Assembly: GCF_001434255.1 (NCBI RefSeq)
Contig: NZ_AZEY01000007.1
Span: forward strand, 1 to 64,000
Direction: 5' to 3'
DNA: 64,000 bases
From: Lentilactobacillus diolivorans DSM 14421
GTDB lineage: Bacteria; Bacillota; Bacilli; Lactobacillales; Lactobacillaceae
The position numbers and the translations under genes were made by a program. The notes below the pieces were generated by a model. The model did not search any database and was not told the origin of the DNA. It worked only from the letters and a program-made list of their open reading frames with translations. Positions 37,900-47,778 of the stretch are shown here, in pieces. The first letter of the stretch is position 1. Every line of letters starts with the position of its first letter.

Positions 37900-39294
37900 A
37901 TGGTTTTAACAACAACAGAATTTGATACGATTGCAGCTATTTCAACACCACCTGGTGAGGGCGGTATTTCAATTGTCCGCATTAGTGGTGAGGAAGCAGT
38001 TGATGTTGCTAAGAAAATTTATCGTGGTAAGAACCTTGATAAGGTTGCCAGCAATACCATCAATTATGGTCATATTGTAGATCCCTCGACAGATGAAGAA
38101 ATTGACGAAGTGATGCTTTCAGTCATGAGAGCGCCACATACTTACACTAAAGAAGATATTATCGAAATTAATTGTCACGGCGGCATTGTTGCAACTAATC
38201 GAATCTTACAATTGGTGCTGAGCAACGGTGCGCGAATGGCAGAACCTGGAGAGTTTACAAAACGAGCCTTTTTGAATGGTCGGATTGATTTATCACAATC
38301 TGAGGCGGTAATGGATTTGATTGAGGCTAAAACTGATCGTTCAATGCAGGCTGCTATTAGTCAACTGGATGGAAACTTATCTCATCTCATTAAGCATTTG
38401 CGAAAAGATATTTTGGATGTTTTGGCACAAGTTGAAGTGAACATTGATTATCCTGAATATGATGATGTTGAGACAATGACCAGTAACTTGTTGCGGGAAA
38501 AAGCTAACGACGTTCATAGTCGAATTGTCCAACTTTTGGCAACTGCAAAACAAGGTAAAATTTTGCGTGATGGTCTTGCTACGTCAATTATTGGTCGTCC
38601 CAATGTGGGAAAGTCCAGTCTTTTAAATAATTTGCTTCACGAAGATAAGGCAATTGTGACTGATGTCCCTGGGACAACCAGAGATGTTTTGGAAGAGTAC
38701 GTTAATGTGCGTGGTGTTCCATTAAAGTTGGTGGACACAGCCGGAATTCGAGATACAACCGATAAAGTTGAAAAAATTGGTGTTGATCGATCACGAAAGG
38801 CGATTAACAGTGCTGATCTTGTCTTACTAGTTTTAAATGCGAGTGAGCCATTAACGGATGAGGACAAAGAATTACTTGCTGCGACAAAAGCTAAACAGCG
38901 AATCATCGTTTTAAATAAGACTGATTTACCAAATAAAGTTGATTTAGGCGAAATTAAGCGTCTTGCAAAGTCAAAAAATGTTATTTCAACTTCGGCGATA
39001 AAAGCGAATGGTCTTACTCACCTCGAATCCTTAATTGCAGAAATGTTTTTTAATGAAGGGATCGAAAGTAGTCAGAATGATGTCATGGTGACTAATGCCC
39101 GGCATATCGGCTTACTTAATCAGGCCAAAAGCGCATTGGAAGATGTTCTTAAAGGCTTGGATGAAGGGATGCCGGTTGATTTGGTTCAAATTGATATGAC
39201 GCGTTGTTGGGATTTTCTTGGTGAAATTACTGGTGATAGTTATCAAGATGAACTAATTGATCAACTATTTAGTCAATTTTGTTTAGGAAAATAG
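37900..39294 (+). CDS. mnmE: tRNA modification GTPase MnmE
   Basis: This is a 464-residue GTPase ([30 protein letters not shown]). It has an N-terminal folate-binding domain, a helical domain, a G domain with [22 protein letters not shown] and NKTD, and the C-terminal CLGK. With MnmG it installs the (c)mnm5 group on U34 of tRNAs. The ATG at 37900 follows GGGAGGAAG; an upstream frame extension lacks a site. It is followed after 35 bp by mnmG. Confidence 0.98.
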   Translation: MVLTTTEFDTIAAISTPPGEGGISIVRISGEEAVDVAKKIYRGKNLDKVASNTINYGHIVDPSTDEEIDEVMLSVMRAPHTYTKEDIIEINCHGGIVATNRILQLVLSNGARMAEPGEFTKRAFLNGRIDLSQSEAVMDLIEAKTDRSMQAAISQLDGNLSHLIKHLRKDILDVLAQVEVNIDYPEYDDVETMTSNLLREKANDVHSRIVQLLATAKQGKILRDGLATSIIGRPNVGKSSLLNNLLHEDKAIVTDVPGTTRDVLEEYVNVRGVPLKLVDTAGIRDTTDKVEKIGVDRSRKAINSADLVLLVLNASEPLTDEDKELLAATKAKQRIIVLNKTDLPNKVDLGEIKRLAKSKNVISTSAIKANGLTHLESLIAEMFFNEGIESSQNDVMVTNARHIGLLNQAKSALEDVLKGLDEGMPVDLVQIDMTRCWDFLGEITGDSYQDELIDQLFSQFCLGK

Positions 39295-39296
39295 TT

Positions 39297-39312
39297 TGTT
39301 TCATGTGAAACA
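39297..39312. promoter_or_regulatory. parS-like site 2
   Basis: TGTTTCATGTGAAACA sits just after the mnmE stop codon. It is identical to site 1 at 25429 and is one base away from canonical parS. Confidence 0.75.
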
Positions 39313-39329
39313 TTTGGAGGAATTTGCAG

Positions 39330-41261
39330 TTGAAAAGTTTACGAGTTAGCGATGTTAAACAAAAATATCGCGGTGAGGATTATGATGTCATTGTTGTCGG
39401 AGCCGGTCATGCTGGGTGCGAGTCTGCATTAGCTGCTGCTCGAATGGGTAATAAAACATTGCTTATCACCATTAACTTGGATATGGTTGCTTTTATGCCA
39501 TGTAATCCATCCGTTGGTGGTCCTGCCAAAGGAACGGTTGTCCGAGAGGTTGATGCATTGGGCGGTGAAATGGGTCATAATATCGATAAGACCTATATTC
39601 AGATGCGGATGTTAAATACCGGAAAGGGCCCAGCCGTTCAGGCATTACGTGCCCAAGCTGATAAGCACGCATACCATGCCGAAATGAAGCATACGATTGA
39701 GAAGGAACCAAATTTAACGCTGCGTCAGGGAATTGTCGACGACTTGATTGTTGAAGACGGTATCTGCAAAGGTGTTATTACGAATACAGGTGCCAGATAT
39801 CAAGCTAAAGCGGTTGTTGTTTCAACCGGAACAGCAGCTCGCGGCAAGATTATTATTGGCGAACTTATGTATGCATCTGGGCCAAATAATTCTCAACCAG
39901 CCGAGAAGTTGACTCCAAATCTTGAAAAATTAGGATTTGATCTGGAGCGGTTTAAGACAGGAACGCCACCCCGAGTTGATGGGACAACGATTGATTATGC
40001 TAAGACTGAAGAGCAACCAGGGGATGAAAAGCCGCATCACTTTAGTTTTGAGACGCCTGACAAAGATTACTTAGCGGTTAAGGATCAGTTGTCTTGCTGG
40101 TTAACATATACAAATGAAACCACGCATAAAATTATCCGAGAGAATCTTGACCGGGCACCGATGTTTACTGGGGTCATTGAAGGGGTGGGTCCGCGTTATT
40201 GCCCATCCATTGAAGATAAGATTGTCAGATTTGCTGACAAGAAACGTCATCAACTTTTCTTGGAACCAGAAGGTAAAAATACTGAAGAATGGTATGTCGA
40301 TGGATTGTCAACCTCAATGCCTGAGGAGGTTCAGCAAAAGATGCTTCATACGGTTGCTGGTTTGGAACACGCTCAAATGATGCGGCCAGGTTATGCAATT
40401 GAGTATGATGTTGTGGCACCATATCAACTGAAACCAACTTTGGAAACTAAAATTGTGAAGAACCTATTCACCGCCGGTCAAACCAACGGCACATCAGGAT
40501 ACGAAGAAGCAGCCGGGCAGGGAATTATTGCTGGTATTAATGCTGGGCGTCGTGCGCTTGGAAAGGGCCCATTTGTTTTGAAGCGAAACGAAGCATATAT
40601 TGGCGTTATGATTGATGATTTGGTTACGAAAGGGACGAAAGAACCATATCGTTTGTTGACTAGTCGTGCTGAATACCGGTTATTGCTACGAACGGACAAT
40701 GCAGATATGCGTCTAACGGAAAAAGGTCACGACATTGGGCTGATTTCCGATAAGCGTTATGCTAAATTTTTAATTAAAAAACAAGCGATTGAAGATGAAA
40801 TTGATCGGCTAAATAAGATTCGAATTAAACCGTCTGATGAGGTTAACACCTTTGTTCAAGAACACGGTGATAAGCCACTTCAAGATGGTGTTATTGCGGC
40901 TGTCTTTCTTCGTCGACCATACGTTAACTATGAAACACTGCTTCGCTTCATTCCAAAATCTGACACGTCACTGGATCGGCGAGTGATTGAGCAAGTTGAG
41001 ATTCAAACAAAGTATGCTGGTTACATTGCTAAGGCAGAATCTAGTGTTGAAAAGATGAAACGGATGGAAGCTAAAAAGATTCCTGAACGAATTGACTATG
41101 AAGCAATTGATGGCATCGCAACTGAAGCCCGCCAGAAACTTCAGAAAATTCATCCTGAAACAATTGCCCAGGCGACCCGAATTAGTGGTGTTAATCCGGC
41201 TGATATTGCAATTTTAAGTGTTTATATCCAAGAAGGTAAGATTACCAAGTTAGCTCAGTAA
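39330..41261 (+). CDS. mnmG: tRNA uridine-5-carboxymethylaminomethyl modification enzyme MnmG
   Basis: This FAD enzyme of about 643 residues has the Rossmann motif [31 protein letters not shown] and the C-terminal helical MnmE-binding domain. TTG 39330 is chosen as start because GGAGG lies 9 nt upstream; the TTG six bases earlier is too close to that site. It partners MnmE in U34 modification. The rsmG-noc-parA-parB genes that often follow are absent here. Confidence 0.97.
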   Translation: MKSLRVSDVKQKYRGEDYDVIVVGAGHAGCESALAAARMGNKTLLITINLDMVAFMPCNPSVGGPAKGTVVREVDALGGEMGHNIDKTYIQMRMLNTGKGPAVQALRAQADKHAYHAEMKHTIEKEPNLTLRQGIVDDLIVEDGICKGVITNTGARYQAKAVVVSTGTAARGKIIIGELMYASGPNNSQPAEKLTPNLEKLGFDLERFKTGTPPRVDGTTIDYAKTEEQPGDEKPHHFSFETPDKDYLAVKDQLSCWLTYTNETTHKIIRENLDRAPMFTGVIEGVGPRYCPSIEDKIVRFADKKRHQLFLEPEGKNTEEWYVDGLSTSMPEEVQQKMLHTVAGLEHAQMMRPGYAIEYDVVAPYQLKPTLETKIVKNLFTAGQTNGTSGYEEAAGQGIIAGINAGRRALGKGPFVLKRNEAYIGVMIDDLVTKGTKEPYRLLTSRAEYRLLLRTDNADMRLTEKGHDIGLISDKRYAKFLIKKQAIEDEIDRLNKIRIKPSDEVNTFVQEHGDKPLQDGVIAAVFLRRPYVNYETLLRFIPKSDTSLDRRVIEQVEIQTKYAGYIAKAESSVEKMKRMEAKKIPERIDYEAIDGIATEARQKLQKIHPETIAQATRISGVNPADIAILSVYIQEGKITKLAQ

Positions 41262-41369
41262 AAGCGGTTAGATTTAAGGTGAATGATCGTGAGGGGGTCT
41301 GTCACGGTTGGTGGTTTATCCTGGTAATCGTTATACACAGTCATCTAGCTGATAGTTTTAACTTAAAGT

Positions 41370-41423
41370 AAAATCCCGTAAAACCGGTTTGCATTCTGCA
41401 AAATTGGCTTTACGGGATTTTTT
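41370..41423 (+). terminator. mnmEG terminator
   Basis: The arms AAATCCCGTAAA and TTTACGGGATTT with inner CC/GG pairing are followed by T's. It may also serve the convergent MFS gene. Confidence 0.85.
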
Positions 41424-41520
41424 GATGTTAGGGAAATTTGTTATTTCATTTATGTTGACCGATATACAACCAGAAAATAGGTTAAAAACAGGTCTTGTGG
41501 TAGTAAATAAACATGCTTGG

Positions 41521-42720
41521 CTAATCTTTTATCGGCTTAAAACGAACCGTATTGAACAGTACCAAGCTGATACCGATACAGCCGACTATTGCAGTAGCCA
41601 TTGGTAAATAAGTACCGGTTCCCATTAATCCGACTAAGGGTGACATAATACCACCGATTGCATTTTGCGAAAGTCCCAGTAGGGCTGAAATACTGCCACT
41701 ATTTTTTAAAGAAAGATTCATGATAATTGAAGTGGTTAACGTAAAAATCATGCCAAATTGGGTCACAATTAGGAAAACCAAAGCGATGACGATGAAGAGG
41801 TTGTTGAAGAAAAATGAGCTTAACAGTAAGCCAATAGCTGTTAACAATGTTGATGTTAAAACAAATTTTGTTTGGGCAACCTCTGAAAAATGAGTTGCTA
41901 ACAATCCAGGAATAGCGGAACCAATCGCAATGCCAATCCCATTTATTGCATATAATAAGCCGAAATTAGAAACCGACATTCGAAAGAAATTTTGGAAAAC
42001 AAAGGATGACGCGGAAATGTAACTAAACAAGCCACCATAGGCGAGACCGGTTGCCAATATCAACTTTACAAATTTAGAATCATTTAACAAATCAAACATA
42101 ACGCCGACTGATTTAACAACATCGCCATGTAATCGTTTTTCGGGTGGCAATGTTTCGCGGATTCCTAGCCAAATGGCAACGAAAAGCAGGAACCCGATAA
42201 TTGCCAGCAAAACAAAGATTCCCTGCCAGCTGACGAATCGGATCATGAAGCCACCAATCACAGGCGAAATCACTGGGAAAATCCCATTTACTGCCGATAG
42301 CATTGCATAAAAGCGGGTTAATAATGATCCGGAAAACATGTCTGAAGCGATCGCCCGAGATAGTACCTGACCACTGGCGCCAGCCAAGCCTTGGATAAAT
42401 CTTAGGAATATTAACAGATAAACCGAATGACTGAATGCAATTAATAATGAAACAATTCCAAAGATAAAAAAGCCAACCATAAGCGGCCGTTTACGACCAA
42501 ATTTATCACTTAGTGGTCCGGAAATTAATTGCCCCAATGCCAGACCAATTAAACAGGCACTTAAACTAAGCTGAATAAGGGATGTTTGAGTATGTAAGCT
42601 GGTTGTCATTTCCGGAAGTGCCGGCAGGTAAAGGTCAATTGAGAGTGGCCCAGTCGCACTTATTGTTCCCAAGATAAAGGTTAGCCAAATTTTTTTGACC
42701 ATATTTGGGGAAGTTGCCAT
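41521..42720 (-). CDS. MFS multidrug efflux transporter, Bcr/CflA family
   Basis: This 399-residue protein has twelve predicted helices. Motif A appears as GPLSDKFGRKRPLM after helix 2 and the N-terminal helix has SIDLYLPALPEM, typical of Bcr/CflA drug:H+ antiporters. Known relatives export bicyclomycin, chloramphenicol-like drugs or sulfonamides; the natural substrate here is unknown. It is convergent with mnmG and divergent from lepB. Confidence 0.92.
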   Translation of the reverse strand: MATSPNMVKKIWLTFILGTISATGPLSIDLYLPALPEMTTSLHTQTSLIQLSLSACLIGLALGQLISGPLSDKFGRKRPLMVGFFIFGIVSLLIAFSHSVYLLIFLRFIQGLAGASGQVLSRAIASDMFSGSLLTRFYAMLSAVNGIFPVISPVIGGFMIRFVSWQGIFVLLAIIGFLLFVAIWLGIRETLPPEKRLHGDVVKSVGVMFDLLNDSKFVKLILATGLAYGGLFSYISASSFVFQNFFRMSVSNFGLLYAINGIGIAIGSAIPGLLATHFSEVAQTKFVLTSTLLTAIGLLLSSFFFNNLFIVIALVFLIVTQFGMIFTLTTSIIMNLSLKNSGSISALLGLSQNAIGGIMSPLVGLMGTGTYLPMATAIVGCIGISLVLFNTVRFKPIKD

Positions 42721-42912
42721 TTAATCACCTATTTCTATCAAGATAAGTCACTTACGTTATCATACCGAGTGCCAATAGAATGCGCAAATAAATTATGGTT
42801 CTGTTAATAATGGCTGAAAATGTTGTCATGGTAGGAAAGTATGCTAAAATTAAATCCGATTGCATTTTAATATCGTATTATCAATAAATAATAGTCCGTA
42901 AAGGAGTTTAAA

Positions 42913-43503
42913 ATGAAAGTTTTCAAGGGAATATTAAGTTGGATTATTCCAATCGTTGTTGGGTTATTAATTGCTGAGTTGTTACGAATGTTTGTTCTAA
43001 CGGTTGCTAAAGTGGATGGCCCATCGATGGAACCTAATTTGATTAATAATGAGCGGTTATTAGTTTTCCGCCATAGCAAGGTTAAGCATTTGAGTGTGAT
43101 TGTTTTTGATGCTCATGGTGTGGATCCTAGTGCAACCCAACCAAACACGGATTACGTAAAGCGGGTAATTGGATTGCCCGGTGATACTGTTTCAAGTAAT
43201 GATGGCAATATCTACGTTAACGGGAAGGCTATTAATCAGAAATTTATTAGTCAAAAAGAACGCACAACTGGAACCGGCAACTGGGATCTTAAGTCACTAT
43301 CAAAGAGCTGGAGTAAGAATACCGGTGCTGTTAAAGTTCCCAAGGGTGAGTATTTTGTCTTAGGAGATCATCGTAGTGTTTCCAATGATGGTCGTTACTG
43401 GGGATTCGTTCCAAAGAAGAAAGTTGTTGGAGTTGCCAAGACACTGTTCTTCTGGCAAACTGATAAAACGAAACGCAATAACGTTAATAATCTGGGCTAT
43501 TAA
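42913..43503 (+). CDS. lepB: Signal peptidase I
   Basis: This 196-residue type I signal peptidase has one N-terminal membrane anchor (~10-30). The catalytic dyad is Ser38 (GPSMEPNL) and Lys83 (YVKRVIGLPGD), and box E is LGDHRSVSNDGRYWG. It removes signal peptides from secreted proteins on the outer membrane face. The start follows AAAGGAG. A terminator lies at 43551-43605. Confidence 0.96.
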   Translation: MKVFKGILSWIIPIVVGLLIAELLRMFVLTVAKVDGPSMEPNLINNERLLVFRHSKVKHLSVIVFDAHGVDPSATQPNTDYVKRVIGLPGDTVSSNDGNIYVNGKAINQKFISQKERTTGTGNWDLKSLSKSWSKNTGAVKVPKGEYFVLGDHRSVSNDGRYWGFVPKKKVVGVAKTLFFWQTDKTKRNNVNNLGY

Positions 43504-43550
43504 GTCATCTTCAAAGAAAGCCGATTTAAGTTCAAGTGGGTCGGAAGCTT

Positions 43551-43605
43551 AAAATCCTGTAAAACCAGCTGAAATGGCACCATGCTGATTTTACAGGATT
43601 TTTTA
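43551..43605 (+). terminator. lepB terminator
   Basis: The arms AAAATCCTGTAAAA and TTTTACAGGATTTT enclose a second small stem and are followed by T's. The rest of the gap to 43810 shows no gene. Confidence 0.9.
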
Positions 43606-43810
43606 TAACAAATGATTTTGGCGGGGAAATAAAAAGATCGTCATTTTATTCAATTGCTAAGTCGCTTATGGAATGATTTATTGGTTGGATAAAAGCCAAT
43701 CCTATTTTGAAGATTATTTAGTGACAAGACGTAATAACTAGCCATCGCATAAAGGATATGTCTACCCAGGTTTAAATGGCTTACTGAGAATTTGAGAACC
43801 AATTCCATTT

Positions 43811-44449
43811 CTACTGGTTATACGATATTATTTTAGGGGTATCTGTAACGTCAAGAATTGTAATTCCGCCATTTTTGGGTTGTCTGAGGTAGGGATGACC
43901 TTCCGTGTAGATAGTTGCTAGATTCCGTAGGTATGTTCCATGTGAAACAACAATCGCTTGGTCGCCATCCTCAAGTTCATCTTGAAGATGTCCGACTGCC
44001 TGTTTGATTCGTTTCTCAATTTGGGCCGCCGTTTCTGCTTCATGAAAGGGATCTGCGTCATGCATAAAATCACGAACTTTTAAAAGACCGTGTTCGCGGA
44101 TTAGATCATCTTGCTTGAAATGCCCCAGCGGACCACCAATCATATTCCAGGTCTGTGTACTGTCGATGCCCTCGAAGGAACCAAAATAAACTTCGCGAAC
44201 ATCTTTGTGAATTTCACGTTTGAGGTTGTCAGTGTGCTGATTTTTTTTAAGGATAATATCAAGGGTATGAATTGCCCGCATCATATCAGAACTAACTGCT
44301 AAATTGAATTGGAGATCTTTTAACTGATCGCCAACTTTAGCAGCTTGGGATTCTCCCCTTTTTGTTAATGGCGAATCAACCCATCCCTGCATTCTCCGAA
44401 ATTGGTTTAGCAAAGTTTGACCATGGCGGACAAAATAAATAGTTTTCAT
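43811..44449 (-). CDS. Histidine phosphatase family protein
   Basis: This 212-residue protein of the phosphoglycerate-mutase-like superfamily has the phospho-His motif FVRHGQTLLNQ near the N-terminus, VREVYFGSFEG (catalytic Glu region) and VVSHGTYLRNLA (second His). The superfamily includes small-molecule and sugar phosphatases, and the substrate is unknown. A parS-like 16-mer lies inside the coding sequence at 43934-43949. Confidence 0.9.
   Translation of the reverse strand: MKTIYFVRHGQTLLNQFRRMQGWVDSPLTKRGESQAAKVGDQLKDLQFNLAVSSDMMRAIHTLDIILKKNQHTDNLKREIHKDVREVYFGSFEGIDSTQTWNMIGGPLGHFKQDDLIREHGLLKVRDFMHDADPFHEAETAAQIEKRIKQAVGHLQDELEDGDQAIVVSHGTYLRNLATIYTEGHPYLRQPKNGGITILDVTDTPKIISYNQ
43934..43949. 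promoter_or_regulatory. parS-like site 3
   Basis: TGTTCCATGTGAAACA differs from the B. subtilis variant TGTTCCACGTGAAACA by one base. It lies inside the histidine phosphatase gene. Confidence 0.7.
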
Positions 44450-44643
44450 TTTGGAATTCCTTTCAGCAAATTTACATACTCTGATTTTAGCATATGCAGG
44501 GGACTAAATTGATAATTATTTGATCTGGTCACTTACCATATCATAACCACTATTGGTAGCCCGATTGGTTATCGCTGGTTTTTAATTCATTGGATATATA
44601 ATAATAGCAGATAGAAATTTTGCGTTTAGGGACTGATTGATTA

Positions 44644-45192
44644 ATGAAGCATGAACTGACAAGATTAAGCAAACGATTATCATTTATTTTGAGGCACCAT
44701 CCCGATAAAATTGGTGTCACGCTGGATCAATATGGTCGCGTGAATCTGGATGAATTAATTACTAAATTTAATCAACACTTTGGAACTCCTATTAGTAAAC
44801 AGGTTATTCAACAGATCATGGCCCAAAGTGATAAGCAGCGCTACGCCATTGAGGGTGATACCATAAGGGCACTATATGGTCATAGTATTCCCGTTAAGCC
44901 GTTAACGCGGCCAATGACGCCACCAGATCGTTTGTTTCATGGGACAACTCATGCGGCAGCTAGATTTATTGTGGATGAAGGGTTGAAGAAAATGGATCGG
45001 GATTTTGTTCATCTTTCGGCCAATCAAGCAATGGCGATTCAGGTGGGCAAGCGCCGGGATCCGCAACCGGTTATCTTCCAAATTGCAGCCAAACAAGCCG
45101 CTAATCATGGTCTACTATTTTATCCAACTAAAAGTGGCATATGGCTGGTAGATGCGATACCCGCAAAATATTTAACAGCTATTCAAAGTTAA
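44644..45192 (+). CDS. kptA: RNA 2'-phosphotransferase KptA/Tpt1
   Basis: This is a 182-residue Tpt1 family protein. It has the N-terminal winged-helix SKRLSFILRHHPDKIGVTLDQYGRVNLDELI and the C-terminal ADP-ribosyltransferase-like lobe FHGTTHAAARFIVDEGL...FVHLS...KSGIWLVDAIP. In yeast Tpt1 removes the splice-junction 2'-phosphate from tRNA by NAD+-dependent transfer. Bacteria lack that splicing pathway, so the natural target here is unknown. A small zinc-ribbon gene follows 35 bp later. Confidence 0.93.
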   Translation: MKHELTRLSKRLSFILRHHPDKIGVTLDQYGRVNLDELITKFNQHFGTPISKQVIQQIMAQSDKQRYAIEGDTIRALYGHSIPVKPLTRPMTPPDRLFHGTTHAAARFIVDEGLKKMDRDFVHLSANQAMAIQVGKRRDPQPVIFQIAAKQAANHGLLFYPTKSGIWLVDAIPAKYLTAIQS

Positions 45193-45227
45193 GTGCTTAT
45201 AGTTAATAAAAATCGGAGGAAGTTATC

Positions 45228-45389
45228 ATGAATAATCAGCAATCAAAACAAGCAACTGGGTTCAAAAAGATTCCCCGATCCGTTCAGGGAAACTGTCCAC
45301 ATTGCCATCGACCGATGCAAATCAATTATGGTATGAATCGCTGCCCATCATGTGGCTATATTTTTAAGTCGAATTTTAAAGCAGAGTAA
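45228..45389 (+). CDS. Small zinc-ribbon protein
   Basis: This 53-residue frame starts at ATG 45228 with CGGAGGAAG upstream. It has two CxxC pairs, GNCPHCHRP and NRCPSCGYIF, about 15 residues apart, which should hold one zinc ion. The basic N-terminus and tail suggest nucleic-acid or protein binding, but I do not recognise the family. It lies 35 bp after kptA and is probably co-transcribed with it. Confidence 0.75.
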   Translation: MNNQQSKQATGFKKIPRSVQGNCPHCHRPMQINYGMNRCPSCGYIFKSNFKAE

Positions 45390-45488
45390 GGATATCGGAG
45401 GGATGAAATATGACTCTCTTTGAAAGTTGGAATAGTGCAATCTGTATACTGATTTAGTAATCGTCACCGGATACTGTTTAAAATTAGA

Positions 45489-45567
45489 AAACACCCTGAA
45501 ATTGGATTCAACACCAAGACTGGAAAAATCAGTTTTGGTTAAACCTAATTTCAGGGTGTTTCATATT
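45489..45567 (-). terminator. trpEG terminator (bidirectional)
   Basis: The outer arms GAAACACCCTGAAATT and AATTTCAGGGTGTTTC are perfect. An inner ACCAAGACTG/CAGTTTTGGT stem extends the hairpin. T-rich stretches flank both ends, so it probably also ends the kptA transcript. Confidence 0.88.
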
Positions 45568-45605
45568 TTAAATATTGATTACAAGAACTTTTAGGTTGCT
45601 GGTTA

Positions 45606-46208
45606 CTAAATCGTTTGTTTGATTGTCTTTGTAGTCATTTTTAAAAAGTTTGTCACAATTTGTTTACCAACAACGGGGTCGGTCATAATTGATTCAGGAT
45701 GAAATTGAACGCCGTAGACATCATTTTTTTCATCCGCGATTGCCATGACTTCATGATCAGTGGTTTTAGCGGTAACCGTTAAATGAGTCGGGATGGAATC
45801 GGAATCCACAATTAGTGAATGATAACGGGCCGCTTCAAATGTTTCTGGACATTTGGTAAAAAGACCATTATTTACGGAAACGTTAATTAGCGAAGACTTG
45901 CCGTGCATCAACTGTGGTGCGTGGACAATTTTAGCACCATAAGCCTGGGCAATTGCTTGATGACCTAAGCAGACGCCGAAAATAGGAACTTTGCCAATAA
46001 ACTCTTGGAGAATTGCGGGCATATTTCCAGCGTTTTCTGGACGGCCTGGTCCTGGCGAAAGAATAATACTATCAGGGTTTTCACTCCGCAGTTCATCTAC
46101 TGTGATGGCGTCATTTTTAACAACCTTAATTGGGTCATCGGTTAATGTACCAATCAATTGATAGAGATTATATGTGAAGCTATCGTAATTATCAATAAGA
46201 TAGTGCAT
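45606..46208 (-). CDS. trpG: Anthranilate synthase component II (glutamine amidotransferase)
   Basis: This is a class I amidotransferase of about 200 residues. It has LIDNYDSFTYNLYQ, the oxyanion strand LSPGPGRPENAG, nucleophile Cys in FGVCLGHQAIAQ, RYHSL, and His-Glu in VQFHPESIMT. It supplies ammonia to TrpE. It overlaps the end of trpE by about 17 bp and starts at ATG 46208. A PabA role in folate synthesis is possible for such proteins; pairing with trpE and a Trp T-box favours tryptophan. Confidence 0.92.
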   Translation of the reverse strand: MHYLIDNYDSFTYNLYQLIGTLTDDPIKVVKNDAITVDELRSENPDSIILSPGPGRPENAGNMPAILQEFIGKVPIFGVCLGHQAIAQAYGAKIVHAPQLMHGKSSLINVSVNNGLFTKCPETFEAARYHSLIVDSDSIPTHLTVTAKTTDHEVMAIADEKNDVYGVQFHPESIMTDPVVGKQIVTNFLKMTTKTIKQTI

Positions 46209-47673
46209 CTTTAACACTTCCCTTCATGGCGGTTTCTTTTAATGCGTTAACTACTGAGCTTGCTTTATTGTTAAACTCTTGATATTCATATTTAGCCACG
46301 CTATCAGCAACAATTCCAGCACCAGAATGAACCACTAAGTGTTTACCCTTCCGATAGGCTAAACGAATACCGATACATAAGTCCAAGTCACCATCAAATC
46401 CCAGGTATCCCAAGCAACCCCCATAGACACCACGCTTTCGATTTTCAAGTTGACCAATGATTTGCATTGCTGAAATTTTTGGCGCACCAGATAGGGTACC
46501 GGCAGGTAAAACAGCGTTAATGATATCGATGGCCGAAACATCCTTTTTTGCGGTACTTTCGATGACTGATCCTAAGTGCATCACGTTGGCAAATTTTAGT
46601 AATCGGCGATAAGCAGTGACATTTACAGTACCAAACTTACTGATACTGCCAAGGTCATTTCTGCCTAAATCAATTAGCATATTATGTTCCGAAAGCTCTT
46701 TGGCACTGTGTTGCAATTCATAAGCAAATTGATCATCTTCACGTTGATCCTTACCTCGACGGCGGGTGCCTGCCAGTGGATAACTAAAAAGTGTCTGGTC
46801 TCGTTTGGTAATGAGCGTTTCCGGTGAGGCACCAATTGTTTCAAAGTCGCCGTGGCGGAAATAGAATTGGTAAGGTGAAGGACTTTCTCTAAACAAGGTT
46901 GGCGCGACTGTAAATAAAGAACCAGTCATCGTTGCTTGTTGAGGATTCGATAAAATTAGTTGGAAAATGTCACCATCAACAATGTGCTTTTGAGTTTCAG
47001 CTACCTTCTCGGTAAATTCTTGTAAAGAAAACTGACTGGTTAGTGATGACATTGAAAAATCAGGGAATTGCCTGCGATCGGTCACGCTCAAGACTTGAGT
47101 TTTTAACTTCTTCAGATCAGTCATGACTAAATCATAAGCTGCTGATAAGTCAGCAGAGGCAATCACTTTGCTAAGGGTGACAGTTTGAGTCGAATGATTA
47201 TATGCAATGACCTGATCAATTAGGAGCAGATCAGCATCATCTAAATTCATTGGATTTTGAACATTTGGTAGGTTTGCCGTGGTTGCGTACTTAGCGTAGT
47301 CATAGCTGAAGTAACCAACCAGCCCGCCGACAAATGGTGGCAATTCAGGTAGTCGTGGAGTCCGGCTAGTTTGAAGAGTTTGGTTGATAACAGTCTTTAA
47401 CGCAACTGTTCCATGTGAAACATTACCGTGATTATCCGATATCGTCATGATACCGTCACGATAAGTGAATGTTTTGACTGGATTTAATCCGATAAAGGTA
47501 TAACCGTCTTCACTTTTTTTAGGTTGACCCGTTAATAAGAAACAGGGTGATTCAGGTTGATCGAAAGCCTGGGTAATGGCAATTGGATCAAAAGAGTCAA
47601 CATGAAATTGTAATGTAATTGGAATTGCTGGATAATTTTGAGCATTTTTTTTGAGTTGATTAAAAGTCATCAT
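46192..47673 (-). CDS. trpE: Anthranilate synthase component I
   Basis: This 493-residue chorismate-using enzyme has an N-terminal TrpE domain and a C-terminal chorismate-binding domain. Motifs include DGDIFQLILSNPQ, LIDLGRNDLG, VLPAGTLSGAPK and IVADSVAKYEYQE. With TrpG it converts chorismate and glutamine to anthranilate. The start follows CGGAGG. It is controlled by a Trp T-box. No trpDCFBA genes follow, which is unusual. A parS-like site lies within the gene at 47407. Confidence 0.94.
   Translation of the reverse strand: MMTFNQLKKNAQNYPAIPITLQFHVDSFDPIAITQAFDQPESPCFLLTGQPKKSEDGYTFIGLNPVKTFTYRDGIMTISDNHGNVSHGTVALKTVINQTLQTSRTPRLPELPPFVGGLVGYFSYDYAKYATTANLPNVQNPMNLDDADLLLIDQVIAYNHSTQTVTLSKVIASADLSAAYDLVMTDLKKLKTQVLSVTDRRQFPDFSMSSLTSQFSLQEFTEKVAETQKHIVDGDIFQLILSNPQQATMTGSLFTVAPTLFRESPSPYQFYFRHGDFETIGASPETLITKRDQTLFSYPLAGTRRRGKDQREDDQFAYELQHSAKELSEHNMLIDLGRNDLGSISKFGTVNVTAYRRLLKFANVMHLGSVIESTAKKDVSAIDIINAVLPAGTLSGAPKISAMQIIGQLENRKRGVYGGCLGYLGFDGDLDLCIGIRLAYRKGKHLVVHSGAGIVADSVAKYEYQEFNNKASSVVNALKETAMKGSVKDALSY
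47407..47422. promoter_or_regulatory. parS-like site 4
   Basis: TGTTCCATGTGAAACA is identical to site 3. It lies inside trpE. Confidence 0.7.
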
Positions 47674-47778
47674 AAGAACCTCCGATTTGATTGTGTTGTC
47701 AGCTAAAATCGGAAAATTGCCATCGTTTAGATCTAGATATCATAAGGATTCCTCCATATTTGAGTTTATCGTCTAAAT

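Noticed and set aside
41389-41607. 72-codon plus-strand frame after mnmG
   Set aside because: It begins inside the mnmEG terminator and runs into the opposite MFS gene.
45410-45457. Fifteen-codon frame (MTLFESWNSAICILI) with a GGAGGG upstream after the zinc-ribbon gene
   Set aside because: It has a fair ribosome site but is very short and has no regulatory structure or control codons; the following hairpin is the trp terminator. It may be a gene remnant.
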